Shown: in pieces, positions 12,101 to 23,350 of the stretch | Numbering within the stretch: position 1 is the first letter of the stretch | How the letters are laid out: each line of letters starts with the position of its first letter | NCBI GenBank assembly: GCA_900617975.1 | Contig: UZAE01012624.1 | Span: forward strand, 1 to 35,382 | Reading direction: 5' to 3' | Source of the DNA: Rodentolepis nana | Lineage: Eukaryota > Platyhelminthes > Cestoda > Cyclophyllidea > Hymenolepididae | DNA: 35,382 nucleotides | The notes under the pieces: generated by a model | Told to the model about the DNA's origin: nothing | The model's input: the letters and a program-made list of their open reading frames with translations, nothing else | Databases searched by the model: none | Program-made: the position numbers and the translations under genes

Positions 12101-15100
12101 AAAACAAATTTCCTCTTTAACAGCGGCCAGAATTAGTTGAAAACCACGAGCCCCTCATTATAGCGACTCAAGAATAACGTCACTTAGTCTAAATACACCA
12201 AGAATAGTTTGATGACAAAACTCGAATTACTGAGCCTGAAGAGTGAAAATGAAAAATGCATCGATAAAACTACTAAAATGTATAACCGATGACTTTATTC
12301 GTAAATTTCTTCCTATTACAAAGTTGAACAAAAGTGAGATTAAACATTTAACGTGGTTAGAACCATACGGTCCTCTTTCAGGATAAGTTCCATTGCTACT
12401 AGACTCTTAACAAAAGGCACTATTGTTGTTTGAAACATATTCAATACATCCGTTACCACCAAAGCAGACAGCCAGTGCCAATTTACATAAATAGTGCAAT
12501 AAATTAAATACGATTAAGAAAAAAAGTATCACAAAAGCTCAAACTTAAATGCTTTAAAGTAGAGGATGCCTTGCTAGTATCCAAAGCAAGACAAGTCAAG
12601 ATTTAAAAAGCCCTAAATCTTTAAGCGTGATTTACTGAAAATGAAAATTACTAGAGAAGCAAACGGATTAAGAACGTTTCTGGTGAAAAATTGGACGTAG
12701 CCAAGGGCAGCAGCCTTATCAACCCAGTACGCAGGAATTCCGATTAAAGCAGACGTAATAGAGCACGGAGGAACTGGCATAAAAAAAGATACTCGATATC
12801 AGGTCATGCTGTTTGAGAGAGTAGTGGCTATGTAGCGATATGACTGCTTCTTCGTACCATTTTTATTATATTAGGCCACTTGGTTCATCTATTTTTGCAC
12901 CCTAATAGATCTGTAAGCGCTTTAACTTTATAAAATGTTGTCCAATAAGTACTACGATTCCCGTAATGCCCTTTCATATCTTCCGCAAATAGTCAGGTGG
13001 GTGTAGGATGTAACAGACTAAAATCCAATGCTTTCTAAAACATACTCCCTAACCAAGGAATATCTCGAAAAATTACTTCTAAATAGCTAAATACTGAGCC
13101 TAATTGATTTTTAAATTGTGAGTACCGCTTGTATCATGAAGATTTGTCAGTAAAGCGAAACAGAAAGGTAAGACAGCCAGACACTTACGTGATTGGCAAT
13201 CGCTAATTCGACAGCATCAAGATGTTGGGAGAGTTTTTCGCTTTGGTGAGTGAAAATATCCTTCAAATTGGAACACTGTCGTCGACGATGTAAAGGAATA
13301 ACTCGATTGAATGTTTCAGGGTCGGAGAGCTTAAAATCCGAGGAGCAGAAAACACTCTCAGTTTCCTTATTAAGCGGTTCTAAAGGGAAAAATGAAAGAA
13401 TGGACATTTATAAGATATATATGTAAAGGTTGAAAACCTTGGATAGTATAGAATCGTAGTAGTGGAAGAATTTTAATAAACACATTTAACGATTACTAGA
13501 ACATTTGCTTAAAGATTATAGCAAATGATATGTATTGGACAAAATGAAATACACTTTACAAATGTTACTACCATTCTGATGTTTAAAGATTTCACCTCAA
13601 TCACTTTTTAATCTCCACCTTAAACGATTTTATTCTGAAGGTCAGTGAAATTGAAGTTCACTAAATGTAGTATTTCATAAAAGCGGTATTGAATGGTAGA
13701 CTGCTTCAGACTACTTAACAAAAAGTAAACAAATTGAAAAGCACCAACAAATGATGAAAAAAGTTACACTGACTAGAACACTTTCGAAGCTACGAACACT
13801 TGAAAGTTCGATTAATGTAAGTAATTTGCGTACTAGGAAATGCGGTTTCCATTGGTAGCATTGGCTAACCAGGTGGCGAATAAATTCTCAACGCCTATTC
13901 TCATTATATGTAGGCGTATAAAAAGTGAAAAGGAAACGTTATTTGGGGCACCTATATACCCTTTCTCTTCAATTTGAACGAAAAAGGAACACCCGTGAAC
14001 AGCCTTCATTAGAGCCTTATCTAAATGTGCCACACCATTGTCGAATCAGGCTCTGATCAATAACAGAATAAAACACGAAAAAACAACAGAAAAATGCAAT
14101 TAAGACCCTTTGTGGTTGTTTTAAGTGGTTCAGCCGATGCCAGCTAAACAAACAGGTGGGAAACATCATCCTTAACTAACAAGAAAATTCAACCAAATAA
14201 TCTAACGAAAATTGATCACATTTTAAAATTATGTTATCCTCAGATCTTAACGCCATTTAAAGGAGGTCCTTCGACGATCCAAATATTGTTAATATTATAT
14301 ACATTTACTCAGCTGTAAGCTAAAGATTCTGAAAATAAATATGCATATCACATAGAAGAGTAGCAAATCCAGAGAACCAAAAAATAAGTACAAAGGAAGG
14401 AAGATGAAGGGAAAAAAGAATATAATCGATGCAAAACTAAGAAAGCTCCTAAGAAATTACCTCACAAGACACTTGTCGTAGTATATGATCAACGATTTCT
14501 ACTGACAACTGGGATGATTACAGTAGGAATTCGGTAAATGTAAAGATTCAGAAATACTCGATCATAGTTAAGAGGATCAGTACTGAAAGAAACTGCGATT
14601 ACAGGCGTGTACCTTATAGCATTGCGTAAACAAAACGAAACTTTTGCAGGACCTTAACTGTGCCTTAAACTTCGGACAGGTAACAAAAATCTTACCAATT
14701 TGGGAACCTTCACATAAACAACGAGTGATGTATTAATGCATTTTTAATAAACTACCCACTGTGGATAGAAACACTCACCACCTGAAAGAACACGAGTAAT
14801 GAGAAAAGAAGAACGTGAAGCAACAACGATTGGCGATTTACTAGATTATTTGCCATATTCTATCTAATATTCAGAACATCGAGTAAGTTCTAAAAAGCTC
14901 TCTCCATTCAGATGTGTTTGAGTACTAATAAGTAGACAACTGAAAACTCAGATCGATTTGTATTTAATCAAAATAGATGTACTCTGGAACTCTAAAGTCT
15001 TCTCAAATTGTGTACAATGGCAATTTAACGGTTTGAAGTGGGTGACTTCATAGCGATCCTAGATTTTACGCTTAGAAGGTAGATATAAGAGATGTCTTCG

Positions 15101-16204
15101 AAGCAGCAGAAAACCCTAATTATATGCATCCATACATGCTGGACAATTCAACCCTAATATAAATGAGCAAATATAGCAAATGAAGATAGTGTACTATTAG
15201 TTATATAAGCTCGCATACAAAAATGAAGCAAAGTATTAGGAAGAGAACAAATGAGGATTGAAATTTGAGAAGAGAGCGAGGTAAAACAGCATAGGAACTC
15301 TTAGAAGTAAGCCCCCATAACATCATAACTAAATCCTATCCTCTTCGCAATATAACAATTATTGGTATAAAGCAAAATCAATTGACCATGTACTTACCAG
15401 AGTGGTGAGGAGAAGGTGTTTGATGAAGAGGAGAAATTTTTTTACGTTTGGAGAGAATAGATAAGTATGGAAAGAAGTGTTCCTCCGTAATAACAGGAAT
15501 TCTCAAGGGAGGGACGGTTGCACGTTCAAATCCTTCCCCCCAGTAGCGGGAAAATATATCCAACTGAGCAGAAAAAAGCCTAATCTTAGACTTAGAACAT
15601 TTTATCCAACATAAATGATAAAGTATCAACAAACTTCAAATATACCTGCCTATCGGTAGGATCATTTAGAACAGCAGCCATATTGACAACAGAATCATGC
15701 TGCATCCAGGAAAGTGAAGCTATTTGTACCGCACAAAGATAAAAGTTGTAAGAAGGTCAACGGAGTGCCTACATAGAATGTAAATGCTTACAAGGTTCGA
15801 AGAAAGAGCTTTTCTTAAACCGAGAAAGGCTACCAGACTGTAGATTGTTGATAAGGTGCTTGGTCACGAGATGGCGCTCATATTCGTATTCTGACTCAAA
15901 AGTTACACAGCTTTGTGGATTTGAATGAATTGAATTTAACATACTACAAATACCCGAAGAGCCATATCTACAAAAAGCAGCATTTATTTGAAGATTTCAT
16001 AGATAACGAGTGTTATTTGCAATCCAAAAGTTTTACTACATACGTGCACACGAAAATCGTACGACCATTCTCGATTTTCTTGGATAAATGATGATGTGTA
16101 ATATGCTGAATTAACTCCTCTTGAGTGGAAAATGAATGAGATGGATTATCACTACTATCAAAACCCTGAATAGTACAGGATTCACAAGTGCACACTTTAT
16201 CCAT
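6185..16204 (-). CDS. VPS54: VPS54, GARP complex subunit
   Basis: Tethers endosome-derived vesicles at the trans-Golgi as part of the GARP complex. Exons in transcription order: 16204-16044, 15967-15792, 15719-15646, 15563-15398, 13379-13189, 11994-11897, 11337-11238, 11116-10832, 10757-10600, 10246-10153, 10070-9858, 8845-8609, 8567-8364, 8283-8126, 8088-7993, 7911-7731, 6358-6185. All join in frame to about 921 residues (human about 977). Diagnostic matches: NMAAVLNDP, the RYWGEGF and SDPETFNRV N-terminal motifs, a coiled-coil run from VELAIANHV through VQPTIQSLL and SALDLI, and the C-terminal FNSRSCKLVLGAEAL with DGGPQQGLV. ATG 16204 follows an in-frame TAG nine bases upstream. The first two exons carry C2H2-like motifs. 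The acidic central linker of vertebrates is much shorter. Join 15/16 has an alternative (end 7989, start 7895), and the 3' end may instead use a 41-nt intron after 6264. Confidence 0.92.
6359..7730 (-). other. VPS54 last intron
   Basis: GTAAGC donor (7725-7730) and TTTTGCAG acceptor (ending 6359) join phase-0 exons and restore the conserved end of the protein. Contents are unremarkable except a (GA)n microsatellite at 7682-7706. No other exon seen. Confidence 0.75.
7682..7706 (+). repeat. (GA)n microsatellite
   Basis: About twelve GA units followed by GGAGGGGG, lying just downstream of the donor of VPS54 exon 16 on the minus strand (a CT tract in the transcript). Confidence 0.95.
8846..9857 (-). 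other. VPS54 intron 11
   Basis: GTAGGT donor to TTTCTAG acceptor, joining phase-0 exons. It contains a 128-codon minus-strand open frame (9310-9696) with no family resemblance and no place in the VPS54 frame, which I treat as chance. Confidence 0.7.
11995..13188 (-). other. VPS54 intron 5 with a possible cryptic exon at 12652-12773
   Basis: GTAAGT donor and TTTTAG acceptor join two phase-0 exons. Inside, 12773-12652 on the minus strand has a strong acceptor (a run of T then ATGCCAG) and a GTAATT donor, 122 nt. Read in the VPS54 frame it hits TAA after nine codons, so inclusion would truncate the protein. One other frame is open throughout, with GIPAYWVDKAAALGYVQFF; I do not recognise it. Confidence 0.4.
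13380..15397 (-). other. VPS54 intron 4 (about 2 kb)
   Basis: GTAAGTA donor at 15391-15397 and CCCTTTAG acceptor at 13380-13381, phase 1. It is the longest VPS54 intron. A 66-codon minus-strand open frame at 13833-14033 does not fit the gene and has no recognised match. Nothing else stands out. Confidence 0.7.
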
Positions 16205-16966
16205 CTTATTAAACTAGAAAGATAAAAGGAAAAGCTTCACAAATGACATTCTTCCGACACAGTTCGTAGATAGTTTCCTACCCTTATCTTTTCAAGGCCA
16301 GGTGCGAGCAACTAGATTATTTTAAATCAAAAACTCATTTAATAATTAAAAAAACTGGAATTGTATCAACAAAAATATCATTAAAAGCAAGGCTAGCAAA
16401 AACGGTGTACCCAATATATAGTAGTTTCTGGATTTCATCTACAAATTTTAGGTTTCATGCTATCATGAAAGGCAGAAAAATATAAAAGTTAATTTATTTC
16501 AATTTTAGTTCCAAAATCTTCATTTTTTCGATAATTATCTATTTGCATTTTAGGTAATTTGCGTTTCATTATCTTTTGGTAAAATCATGTAATCAACAGC
16601 TAACTAGGATATTTTATAACGAAGAATGGTGCTGCGACATTATTGAATTAAGCTGACGAGTAAGTTAGGTCACTTTCAAAGTGTAATGCTAAATGTAACA
16701 AATTGGTTAATCGACAATCTGAACTTATGAGTTTCATGTAAAGAAATTTTCGACTTCGTTTATTTACAAGCTATTTTGCAATAATAAAAGTAAGAATTTC
16801 CTTCTCTCCATGGTTTTCTACGTTTGGAATAAAGTAGTTTTCAAGAAAGTTATAGTTTGAAGAAGCCAACAATCACGCGATTTATTAGAGGTTTCAGTCT
16901 CTTTATTTTACCCAATCAGAACTCGAATAGAATATAATAGATATCGTGCTAATGAATCTCTGCTCT
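16205..16966. promoter_or_regulatory. Divergent promoter region between VPS54 and MRPL4
   Basis: The two start codons face away from each other across 762 bp, so both promoters must sit here unless an upstream non-coding exon exists. A CCAAT pentamer at 16912-16916 lies about 50 bp before the MRPL4 ATG. No clear TATA box is seen for either gene. The region is strongly AT-rich. Confidence 0.55.
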
Positions 16967-19900
16967 ATGTGGTCTAATGGTCTTTTACGTGTAGGTTTTA
17001 GTTACTTTTCAATCTCTTTTTAAGTTTTATTTTTTTGTCTTCAATTTAATCTGAAATTTACTGTCTCTTATCAATTTTAGGCTAATATATCGACATTTCT
17101 CAGTTGCTCATCTCGCTTATCTAACTCATTTCTAGGACGCAAATCAGGCGATAGAACTTCTGATTTAAAAGATATTGAAATCAATTATCAAACTGCGCGT
17201 AAAGAAGTTCCAAATTGTTTCTTATCCCAGTCAAGAAGGCTTTCACCATCAATCACTTGTTCACATCGAAATGTTTTGCCACGCCAAGTATGGGTTGAAT
17301 CTCTTGACGAAGAAAGGGAACGGTACCTCGACATTGTTGACCTTCATCCAGATGTTTTCGCCACATTCCCCCGCCTTGATCTTGTTCACCAGAACCTCTA
17401 TTGGCAAGCACACTATCGCATCGTTGTGAGTGTTATTTTTGGCGCGCTATTTCCCATATTTTAGCTGCTATACTGGAAACATCTTTTTCCTTTGCATTAG
17501 GATTGGCGCTGTATAACAACTCGTGCTGATTTGGTACACCGTAGTCGTCGTAAACCCTGGCCACAGAAGGGTACTGGTCGTGCTCGTCATGGGAACCGAA
17601 GGACGCATATTTTTAAGGGTGGTGCCCAGTGTAATGGACCTCGTGGGCCTGAATCTTTTTTCTCCATTTTACCCTACTCAGTTAGACTCTATGGATTGCT
17701 TGGAATGCTAAGTGCTAAACAAGCTCAAGTTAGTTTCTCTTCTCAGGGTACAATTATTTGTCTTTTAGTCATTTCCTTTGCTTAAATTAACTGGTAGTGC
17801 AGGTATTAAGGTGCTTAATTTATTCAAGCCGATCCTAGTTTTATTACTTATAATTAATGGACCAGAGTGCTTTGAACTATTTCCCCTGCAATCCTTTTTC
17901 TTTTACGTTTGTATAAATTTTAGATTTTTCCTATAATTGGGAACATTTAAGAATTAAAATTTTCGAATATAGTCTAATATTTGTTATTCCAATACGAAAA
18001 TGGATTTAATATGTTGTGCTCATGTTAGCAAATATAGAATTTCTTCCTTGTAGGGCGATTTGCACATTACAGAAGATTTCACACTTTCCAAGGATCTAGA
18101 ATCAGAAGCCAATGAGATCTACAATCTGGCCAACAAACGGGCTCAAAACCGATTTCGTCTGAATCCTACAGACCCAAATGAAGACGTTGTAATTCAACGT
18201 TTGCGGTCTTTGGAAGATCTCACAGCTCAAGAACCCAAAGCCAACAGCCTTGACGTCTTAACCTCCGCTATCGCCCGGGATAAAGAGGAGTCTGAGGAGT
18301 TGATGGATCTTATTAGGGGTGGCCGAGCAGCCGAGGCTGCAAATCTTGGGTATCGTGCCGCACAGTACCTCAGAGAACTGGTGGATAAACGCGGTTGGGG
18401 ACCTGCTTGTCTCTTTATTACAGAGTACGTGCTTTTTAAGTCTATTTTCTTCTAATGCCACCAAATCCCTTTAAAATTGAACCCATTTTGGCATGCATCA
18501 TGTAGCTTCCTTCGTGGGGAACTCCAAATTTACGGTCTTCTCTGTTAGCCAGTCTTATGCGGTGAAATTGTCCTTTCCGCCCACTCAGTGTGCAGTGATC
18601 ACTTCGCCTGCACGTTTCTGTGCTACGCCCGTGATCGGTATTTAATTGCGGAGCATAGTTTTCGTTTGGTTTTACACTTATGTCCGAGTTTTCATTAGTC
18701 TATATGTAATATTCTGCAGAATCTGGATAATTTGGTATTTTTTGAAATATTCATAGGCCTAGGGCCTTAATATGAAGTTACCTTTCAATATGTCGACGTA
18801 AGCACAACTCTTAAATGTTTATAAATGAGTATTTTGTTTGCAAATTTTCTCATCATGTATTTCAGAAACTACTTTGTCTTCAAAAGTAGATGTATTGTGT
18901 TTTAATTAGTTAATCGAAGGTTTAAAAATGCGGACACTACCAAAGAGAGATATATTAGGCTAAAATGACTGGCTTTCAAGTTGAACGTATGTCCCACCCA
19001 CTGTTTGAAACCTTCTTTATAAAGCGCTCGGTTATGGGGTTTGGAAGAGTATTGTAGGATTTTGTGAAAGCAATCTATAAAGATGTGCTGGAGCTATCAG
19101 ATCAACAGCAGACTTCCACATCACAGGCAATCCAAGAGTTGAAGTTTGAATAGAATTTACTGACACAAACAATTTAGAATCGAACTGGAGTGCAAGATAG
19201 CTTTTTAACATTAACGAAAATCGAGCAAAGGAATATTTTTAGAGTGCAATGATTGAGAATCTGCATTATTCGAGATTCGATAGTTTTTACAGACAGTTTT
19301 TAAGCTATAGGGAAAACGATGAGAACGATTGATTAGTCTAAATGCTCTACTTGGAAATTTTCCAAGCAGAAAAAGTACAAGCAAGATTTTTGATCAGATC
19401 GTTTTAATTAACATCGACCAAAACTGTTTTCAAAAGAAACATTTAGGAGAAAATCTTCAACCTCCTCCCAGCCTTCGCATTTACAACTAATTTCTTTTTA
19501 GTAAGCCGACAACAACAGTCATCCACTTTCTTCTCCCCATTTTAGTGTGGAGACATATTTGGATAGTGACGAAGAAACGAGCAGTGGTCTGGCTATGGCT
19601 CTCGCTTGCGCCAGTTACGCTCATTATATTGAATCCGATGTTGCACCGGAATCGGCCGCAATTCAAGCTAGACTTCGTGAGGGTTCCCAGTATGCAGCAC
19701 CCCGAAGTGTCCATCCAGGTCGAGGATTGACACTCATGCCAGTTCATGGATTGAATGTCTGGTCCATGGTGCACCATGATAGTCTAATTATCTCCCGTCG
19801 GGCATTGGATGTACTGGAATCACGTCTATTGGCTGCTCAGCGTCGTGTCACCCCACCTGGCTACCAATCAGCTTCTGAATGGAGACCCCCGATGGCTGGT

Positions 19901-20008
19901 GATTGGTTTGTTGGGAGGGCTCACGAGGCCGACAGGAGTTATATGCCGAGCCGTCACTTCTCGGGTGGTTTGGGTGATGTAAATGAATTGAAGCAGCGTT
20001 TGCAATAA
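16967..20008 (+). CDS. MRPL4: Mitochondrial large-subunit ribosomal protein uL4m (MRPL4)
   Basis: Structural protein of the mitochondrial 39S subunit; the uL4 family lines the exit tunnel. Exons: 16967-16990, 17081-17425, 17501-17728, 18054-18424, 19546-20008; all joins are in frame, about 476 residues (human about 311). The N-terminus MWSNGLLR plus an Arg/Ser-rich stretch without acidic residues looks like a mitochondrial presequence. Diagnostic core: WVESLDEERERY, LHPDVFATFPRLDLVHQ, KPWPQKGTGRARHG, NGPRGPESFF, the GDLHITEDF block, then HGLNVWSMVHHDSLII near the end. A charged insert of roughly 100 residues, absent from the human protein, sits between GDLHITEDF and GWGPACLFI. The first exon is only 8 codons; its start is inferred from the donor, frame and presequence character and could be wrong. 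Confidence 0.92.
18425..19545 (+). other. MRPL4 intron 4
   Basis: GTACGTG donor, CCCCATTTTAG acceptor, phase 2. About 1.1 kb, much longer than the other MRPL4 introns (75-325 nt). No internal exon or repeat recognised. Confidence 0.75.
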
Positions 20009-20013
20009 TCAGT

Positions 20014-20019
20014 AATAAA
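20014..20019 (+). terminator. Poly(A) signal of MRPL4
   Basis: AATAAA begins six bases after the TAA stop, giving a very short 3' UTR. Confidence 0.65.
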
Positions 20020-22140
20020 GTGTGTGATGAAATATACTGTCTTTATACCACCTCATTGGCGTTGTTGATTTTCCTTCATTGATATTGTGTGCTCTACTTA
20101 AATCTAATTAGTAGGAAGCTGTCGATATTTTTGGGTTATTTATTTCTATCAATTTGTTCACCATTGGTTTTTATTTTTAAAATGGTTTGGAAAAATCAAC
20201 AGATATCAGTTTTGTGCTATTTCAATAATGATAAAAAATGACTGCTGAAATTTTAATAATACCAAAGAGGCAAAGGTTGATGGTAAATTGTTTTCGACTT
20301 TTGCAATCGTTCGAACATCCGAAGTAGATACTTTGCACACTCGTATTTTATCTGGTTAGTAATCAGGAACGAGAAAAAAGCACGTAAGCGACTTTGTTTT
20401 CCCACTTACGTTATCACAAATTATTTGATCGATTCTAGAACAAAAATACACAAGGATGTACAATCGGGGGGTTGTTGGGGAATTCAAACTAGAGATCAGC
20501 GAGGCATTAAATTAGAATGGAACACACTTTCATCTTAATGTTCCTCAACCGAGTGGGATGAGACAGTGGTCTTTCGGGCTAGGTGGGCGCTTGCTCTCAC
20601 TTTTCACAAAAAAAATTAATGCCTTAATTTTATCTTTCAAATTTTTATTCAGCTATTCTTTCAGAACTTGCCATATTCTAAGGCAAGTGTGTGTGTGTGT
20701 TGTACTCCCAAATATTTGGCATAGCAGTTGAGTACACCTTTTGATGATGAATATTTTGACATTTCTAGGAGCACGTTCTTTCCATCAATTCGTTACTTAA
20801 CTGAACTTAGTGAGAAGATATAGAATTTCTTGTTGTTGTTAGATGGATTATTCGATTGGAGCCTACATGGTGAAGTTGATGGTAATAATTCAATGTGAAT
20901 TTACAGAAGTTAACTAGCGTCTGCTTGTACAAACTTTAACCAATTACTTTATTTAGACCTTTTCTTTAAAAATAGCCAATTACCAAGCAGTTACCCCATT
21001 TAAGGAAAACAAGGGGATATTGAATTCCATAAGCATAATTTAATAGGCTTGAAGCAGAGGAGTATAAATGGAAGCTCCGGGGTAGGGGGGGGGTGGGGAG
21101 GCAGCGATTCTCAATTACTGACCTCAAGACGAACTTCCATGCCATATAATGTTGCCTCAATGGACCCTCAATGTGTGTGTGTGTGTGTGCACAGTTAAAG
21201 AAGCGTTTGCTTTCGTTTTCGTTGAATTTTAGTCAAACCCAAGCCATTTGCAATATGCAAAGTTGAACTACCTAACTGAAAACTTTCCATTTGAACGACA
21301 AAATTATTTCTTTACTCTATCATGCATTAACTTTTGGCAAATATTTCAATTCTATTAAGCAATTTTGCATTGAAAATAGGGTTATAAAGGCAATGACCCA
21401 AGCATTTGAGTAGACGTCTTATATTTCCCTTGATTTCCAGGTATACCTTAAAGTTGTTGCGTGTGCTAGCAAATACTTTGTCTAGAAAGACGTGTTTGGG
21501 AGCACATTTTTGTTGCAAGTCTTGATTTGGATTATTGGAAAAGTTTTTTGCCGGCTAATAAACAAATTCAACCGTATCAAATAGCAACTAGATCATTTAT
21601 GAATATTTTGATTGCCATGGTGATATGTGGGATAAGCATTCACTTATCAATTTGCCCGCTATCATTTTCAAACTTTTGAGCATCTGCACAGTTAGTCCAT
21701 AAATGATCTCTCTCAACCTATTTCTTCTTTATGAATTTGCCTTGAAGAATCCCCTAAATTTCACACTTATCTCCAGAATTCAGCGATATTTTTCGTTCTT
21801 TAGACTTAATCAATCTCTCCATCCTATGATAAAACAAGTAGCCTGAAAATGTTTAACTGTTTCCTCAAATGAATAAAGGCAAATTTACCCATTGGTCTGC
21901 TTCTCCAATCTGATCATCGGTGACAATTCCGCTTTCCTGGGCAAGGTCAAGCCGCATAAATATTACTTAGCTGTGTAGTCAATAAAGATGAGTATGTTTC
22001 GGCAGTCGGATCTTGGTTACAAACGATTCTTTATATAAAAAATAAATCGACAGTAATCATTGATGGACTCTGAGAATAAAATGAAGAATGGGTTCAATAC
22101 AAATCTGTATCAAGAAGAACGACAAATATATTTAGCCATA
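20020..22140. other. Intergenic region after MRPL4
   Basis: No coding exon supported on either strand. Contains short (GT)n tracts at about 20689-20700 and 21172-21189 and a G-rich run at about 21078-21102. Confidence 0.6.
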
Positions 22141-22487
22141 TTACAGTTGAACTCTATTTTTCGCAACTTCGACAAATTATTGAATTTCGTTCACAGATCG
22201 ATTTTCCATTTATAACGAGATTAGAATACTCATCACATACAGGATCTCATGACATCAATCATTCTGGAAAGGGCTGCAAACACCACAGATATATTTAACA
22301 GTAAATAAACCGTGAAAATAGGTCATACAAAAGTTGCAAATGGATTATTTTGCACGTGTGAAAGTGTCTAACAATGATGCCAATTAGAAATATGTGATTT
22401 CACATGAAACTTTAATTTTGTATTGGAGATAATAAAATCATGTTGTTGGAATTTAGAGATTTAATTATGTCAAATAACTGGCTTTAT

Positions 22488-22758
22488 GTTAGCTATAAAT
22501 GGTCCTTTGGTTGACTTGGAGCTTCATAAAGAGGAGGAACATCAGTCACAAAAAATCGAGGAGGAGGAGGAGGTGGAGGGGTGGGGAGTTGAGGAAGTAG
22601 AGTGATTCACAGATGTAAAAGAGACACACACACAAAGGTAGAGAAAAGGGCATGGTGAGTACTGATTGAAGTGAGAAGTCAATTGCAGTTTTATCGATTC
22701 TTTTGTCCCTTGAGTATACTATGTCCAGGATACACCACGTGAGGTAAGTGCATTTCAC
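22488..22758 (+). repeat. Interspersed repeat family, copy B
   Basis: Same blocks as copies A and C: GTTAGCTATAAATGG, TTGGTTGACTTGGAGCTTC, a GAGGAGGAGGAGG tract, GTGATTCACAGATGTAAAAG, GGTGAGTACTG and a final GAGGTAAGTGCAT. Carried along in the local duplication, so 27664-27933 is its duplicate and not an independent insertion. Confidence 0.8.
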
Positions 22759-23247
22759 GGCCCAAACTTAGAGATTAAACTTTTGAAATCTGCACAATGC
22801 TCGTGGGTTCTAGAACATTTACTGCATGTACACTTCCTACGACTATAACAAAGTGGAAATCTTCTACAGAGATCAAAGCTATATCTATTCGTATATATTG
22901 TGGAAGTGATGTTTGAAAGTTAGTTGGATAGTTAGAATGTAAGTAGTTTTGCATTGGAAATAGTCGTGTGTTCAGTTTGACAGGCACAAGATATACCTCG
23001 TGAAGCCACTTAATCATTTTCACTGCCTTGTGAATGATACTGACCCATCTGTTGGAGAAGCAACCATTAGCTACTTTATTGAAATTTCTAAACCTTAATT
23101 GTCAACTTATCAATTTTGGTTCTGCAATAATTGCATGTGTATTATGAAAATTTGCTCCCAAAATGAGAATCTTGATGCCATATCAATAAGCACTGCTGAT
23201 GCAGAACGGTCACGTAGTCTGTCAGATCAAAGGTGTTATATGAACAG

Positions 23248-23257
23248 TATATAAATA
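23248..23257 (+). promoter_or_regulatory. TATA box of the mosaic FN3 gene
   Basis: TATATAAATA lies about 33-42 bp before the ATG at 23290. With normal spacing the start site would be around 23275-23285, so the 5' UTR would be about ten bases. The decayed duplicate reads CATATACCAA at the matching place. Confidence 0.65.
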
Positions 23258-23289
23258 TCAACCAAAATCTACCCACGCACTCCACGAGA

Positions 23290-23350
23290 ATGCGTTGCCT
23301 TTTCTACCTTCTTTTAACACTTGTTGTTGTCGTTGTACAATCTCAAAGTA
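23290..23350 (+). CDS. Mosaic gene exon 1: signal peptide
   Basis: ATG plus 19 codons and one base. MRCLFYLLLTLVVVVVQSQS is a classic secretion signal: an arginine at position 2, a long hydrophobic core and a polar end with likely cleavage near the exon end. Donor GTAAGT follows directly. The start is chosen for the TATA box upstream and the signal character. Confidence 0.8.

Larger units (their letters stand above)
22146..23345 (+). repeat. Duplicated segment, intact copy (upstream flank, promoter, first exon)
   Basis: Matches 27324-28187 along much of its length. The block TCATTCTGGAAAGGGCTGCA and the following several hundred bases are almost identical. It contains interspersed repeat copy B (22488-22758), the TATA box and the signal-peptide exon of the mosaic gene. 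A stretch of roughly 22760-23060 is missing from the second copy. Confidence 0.85.

Noticed and set aside
17523..17785. Overlapping plus-strand frames inside MRPL4
   Set aside because: Only the frame carrying KPWPQKGTGRARHG is coding; the 17523 frame is its shadow.
22488..22758. Spliced-leader RNA gene in the repeat (ATG followed by GTGAGTAC, then a T-rich site)
   Set aside because: Only copies B and B' have ATG before the donor-like site; the leader part does not match flatworm leaders as I know them, no clear Sm site is seen, and copies are too diverged for an RNA gene cluster.
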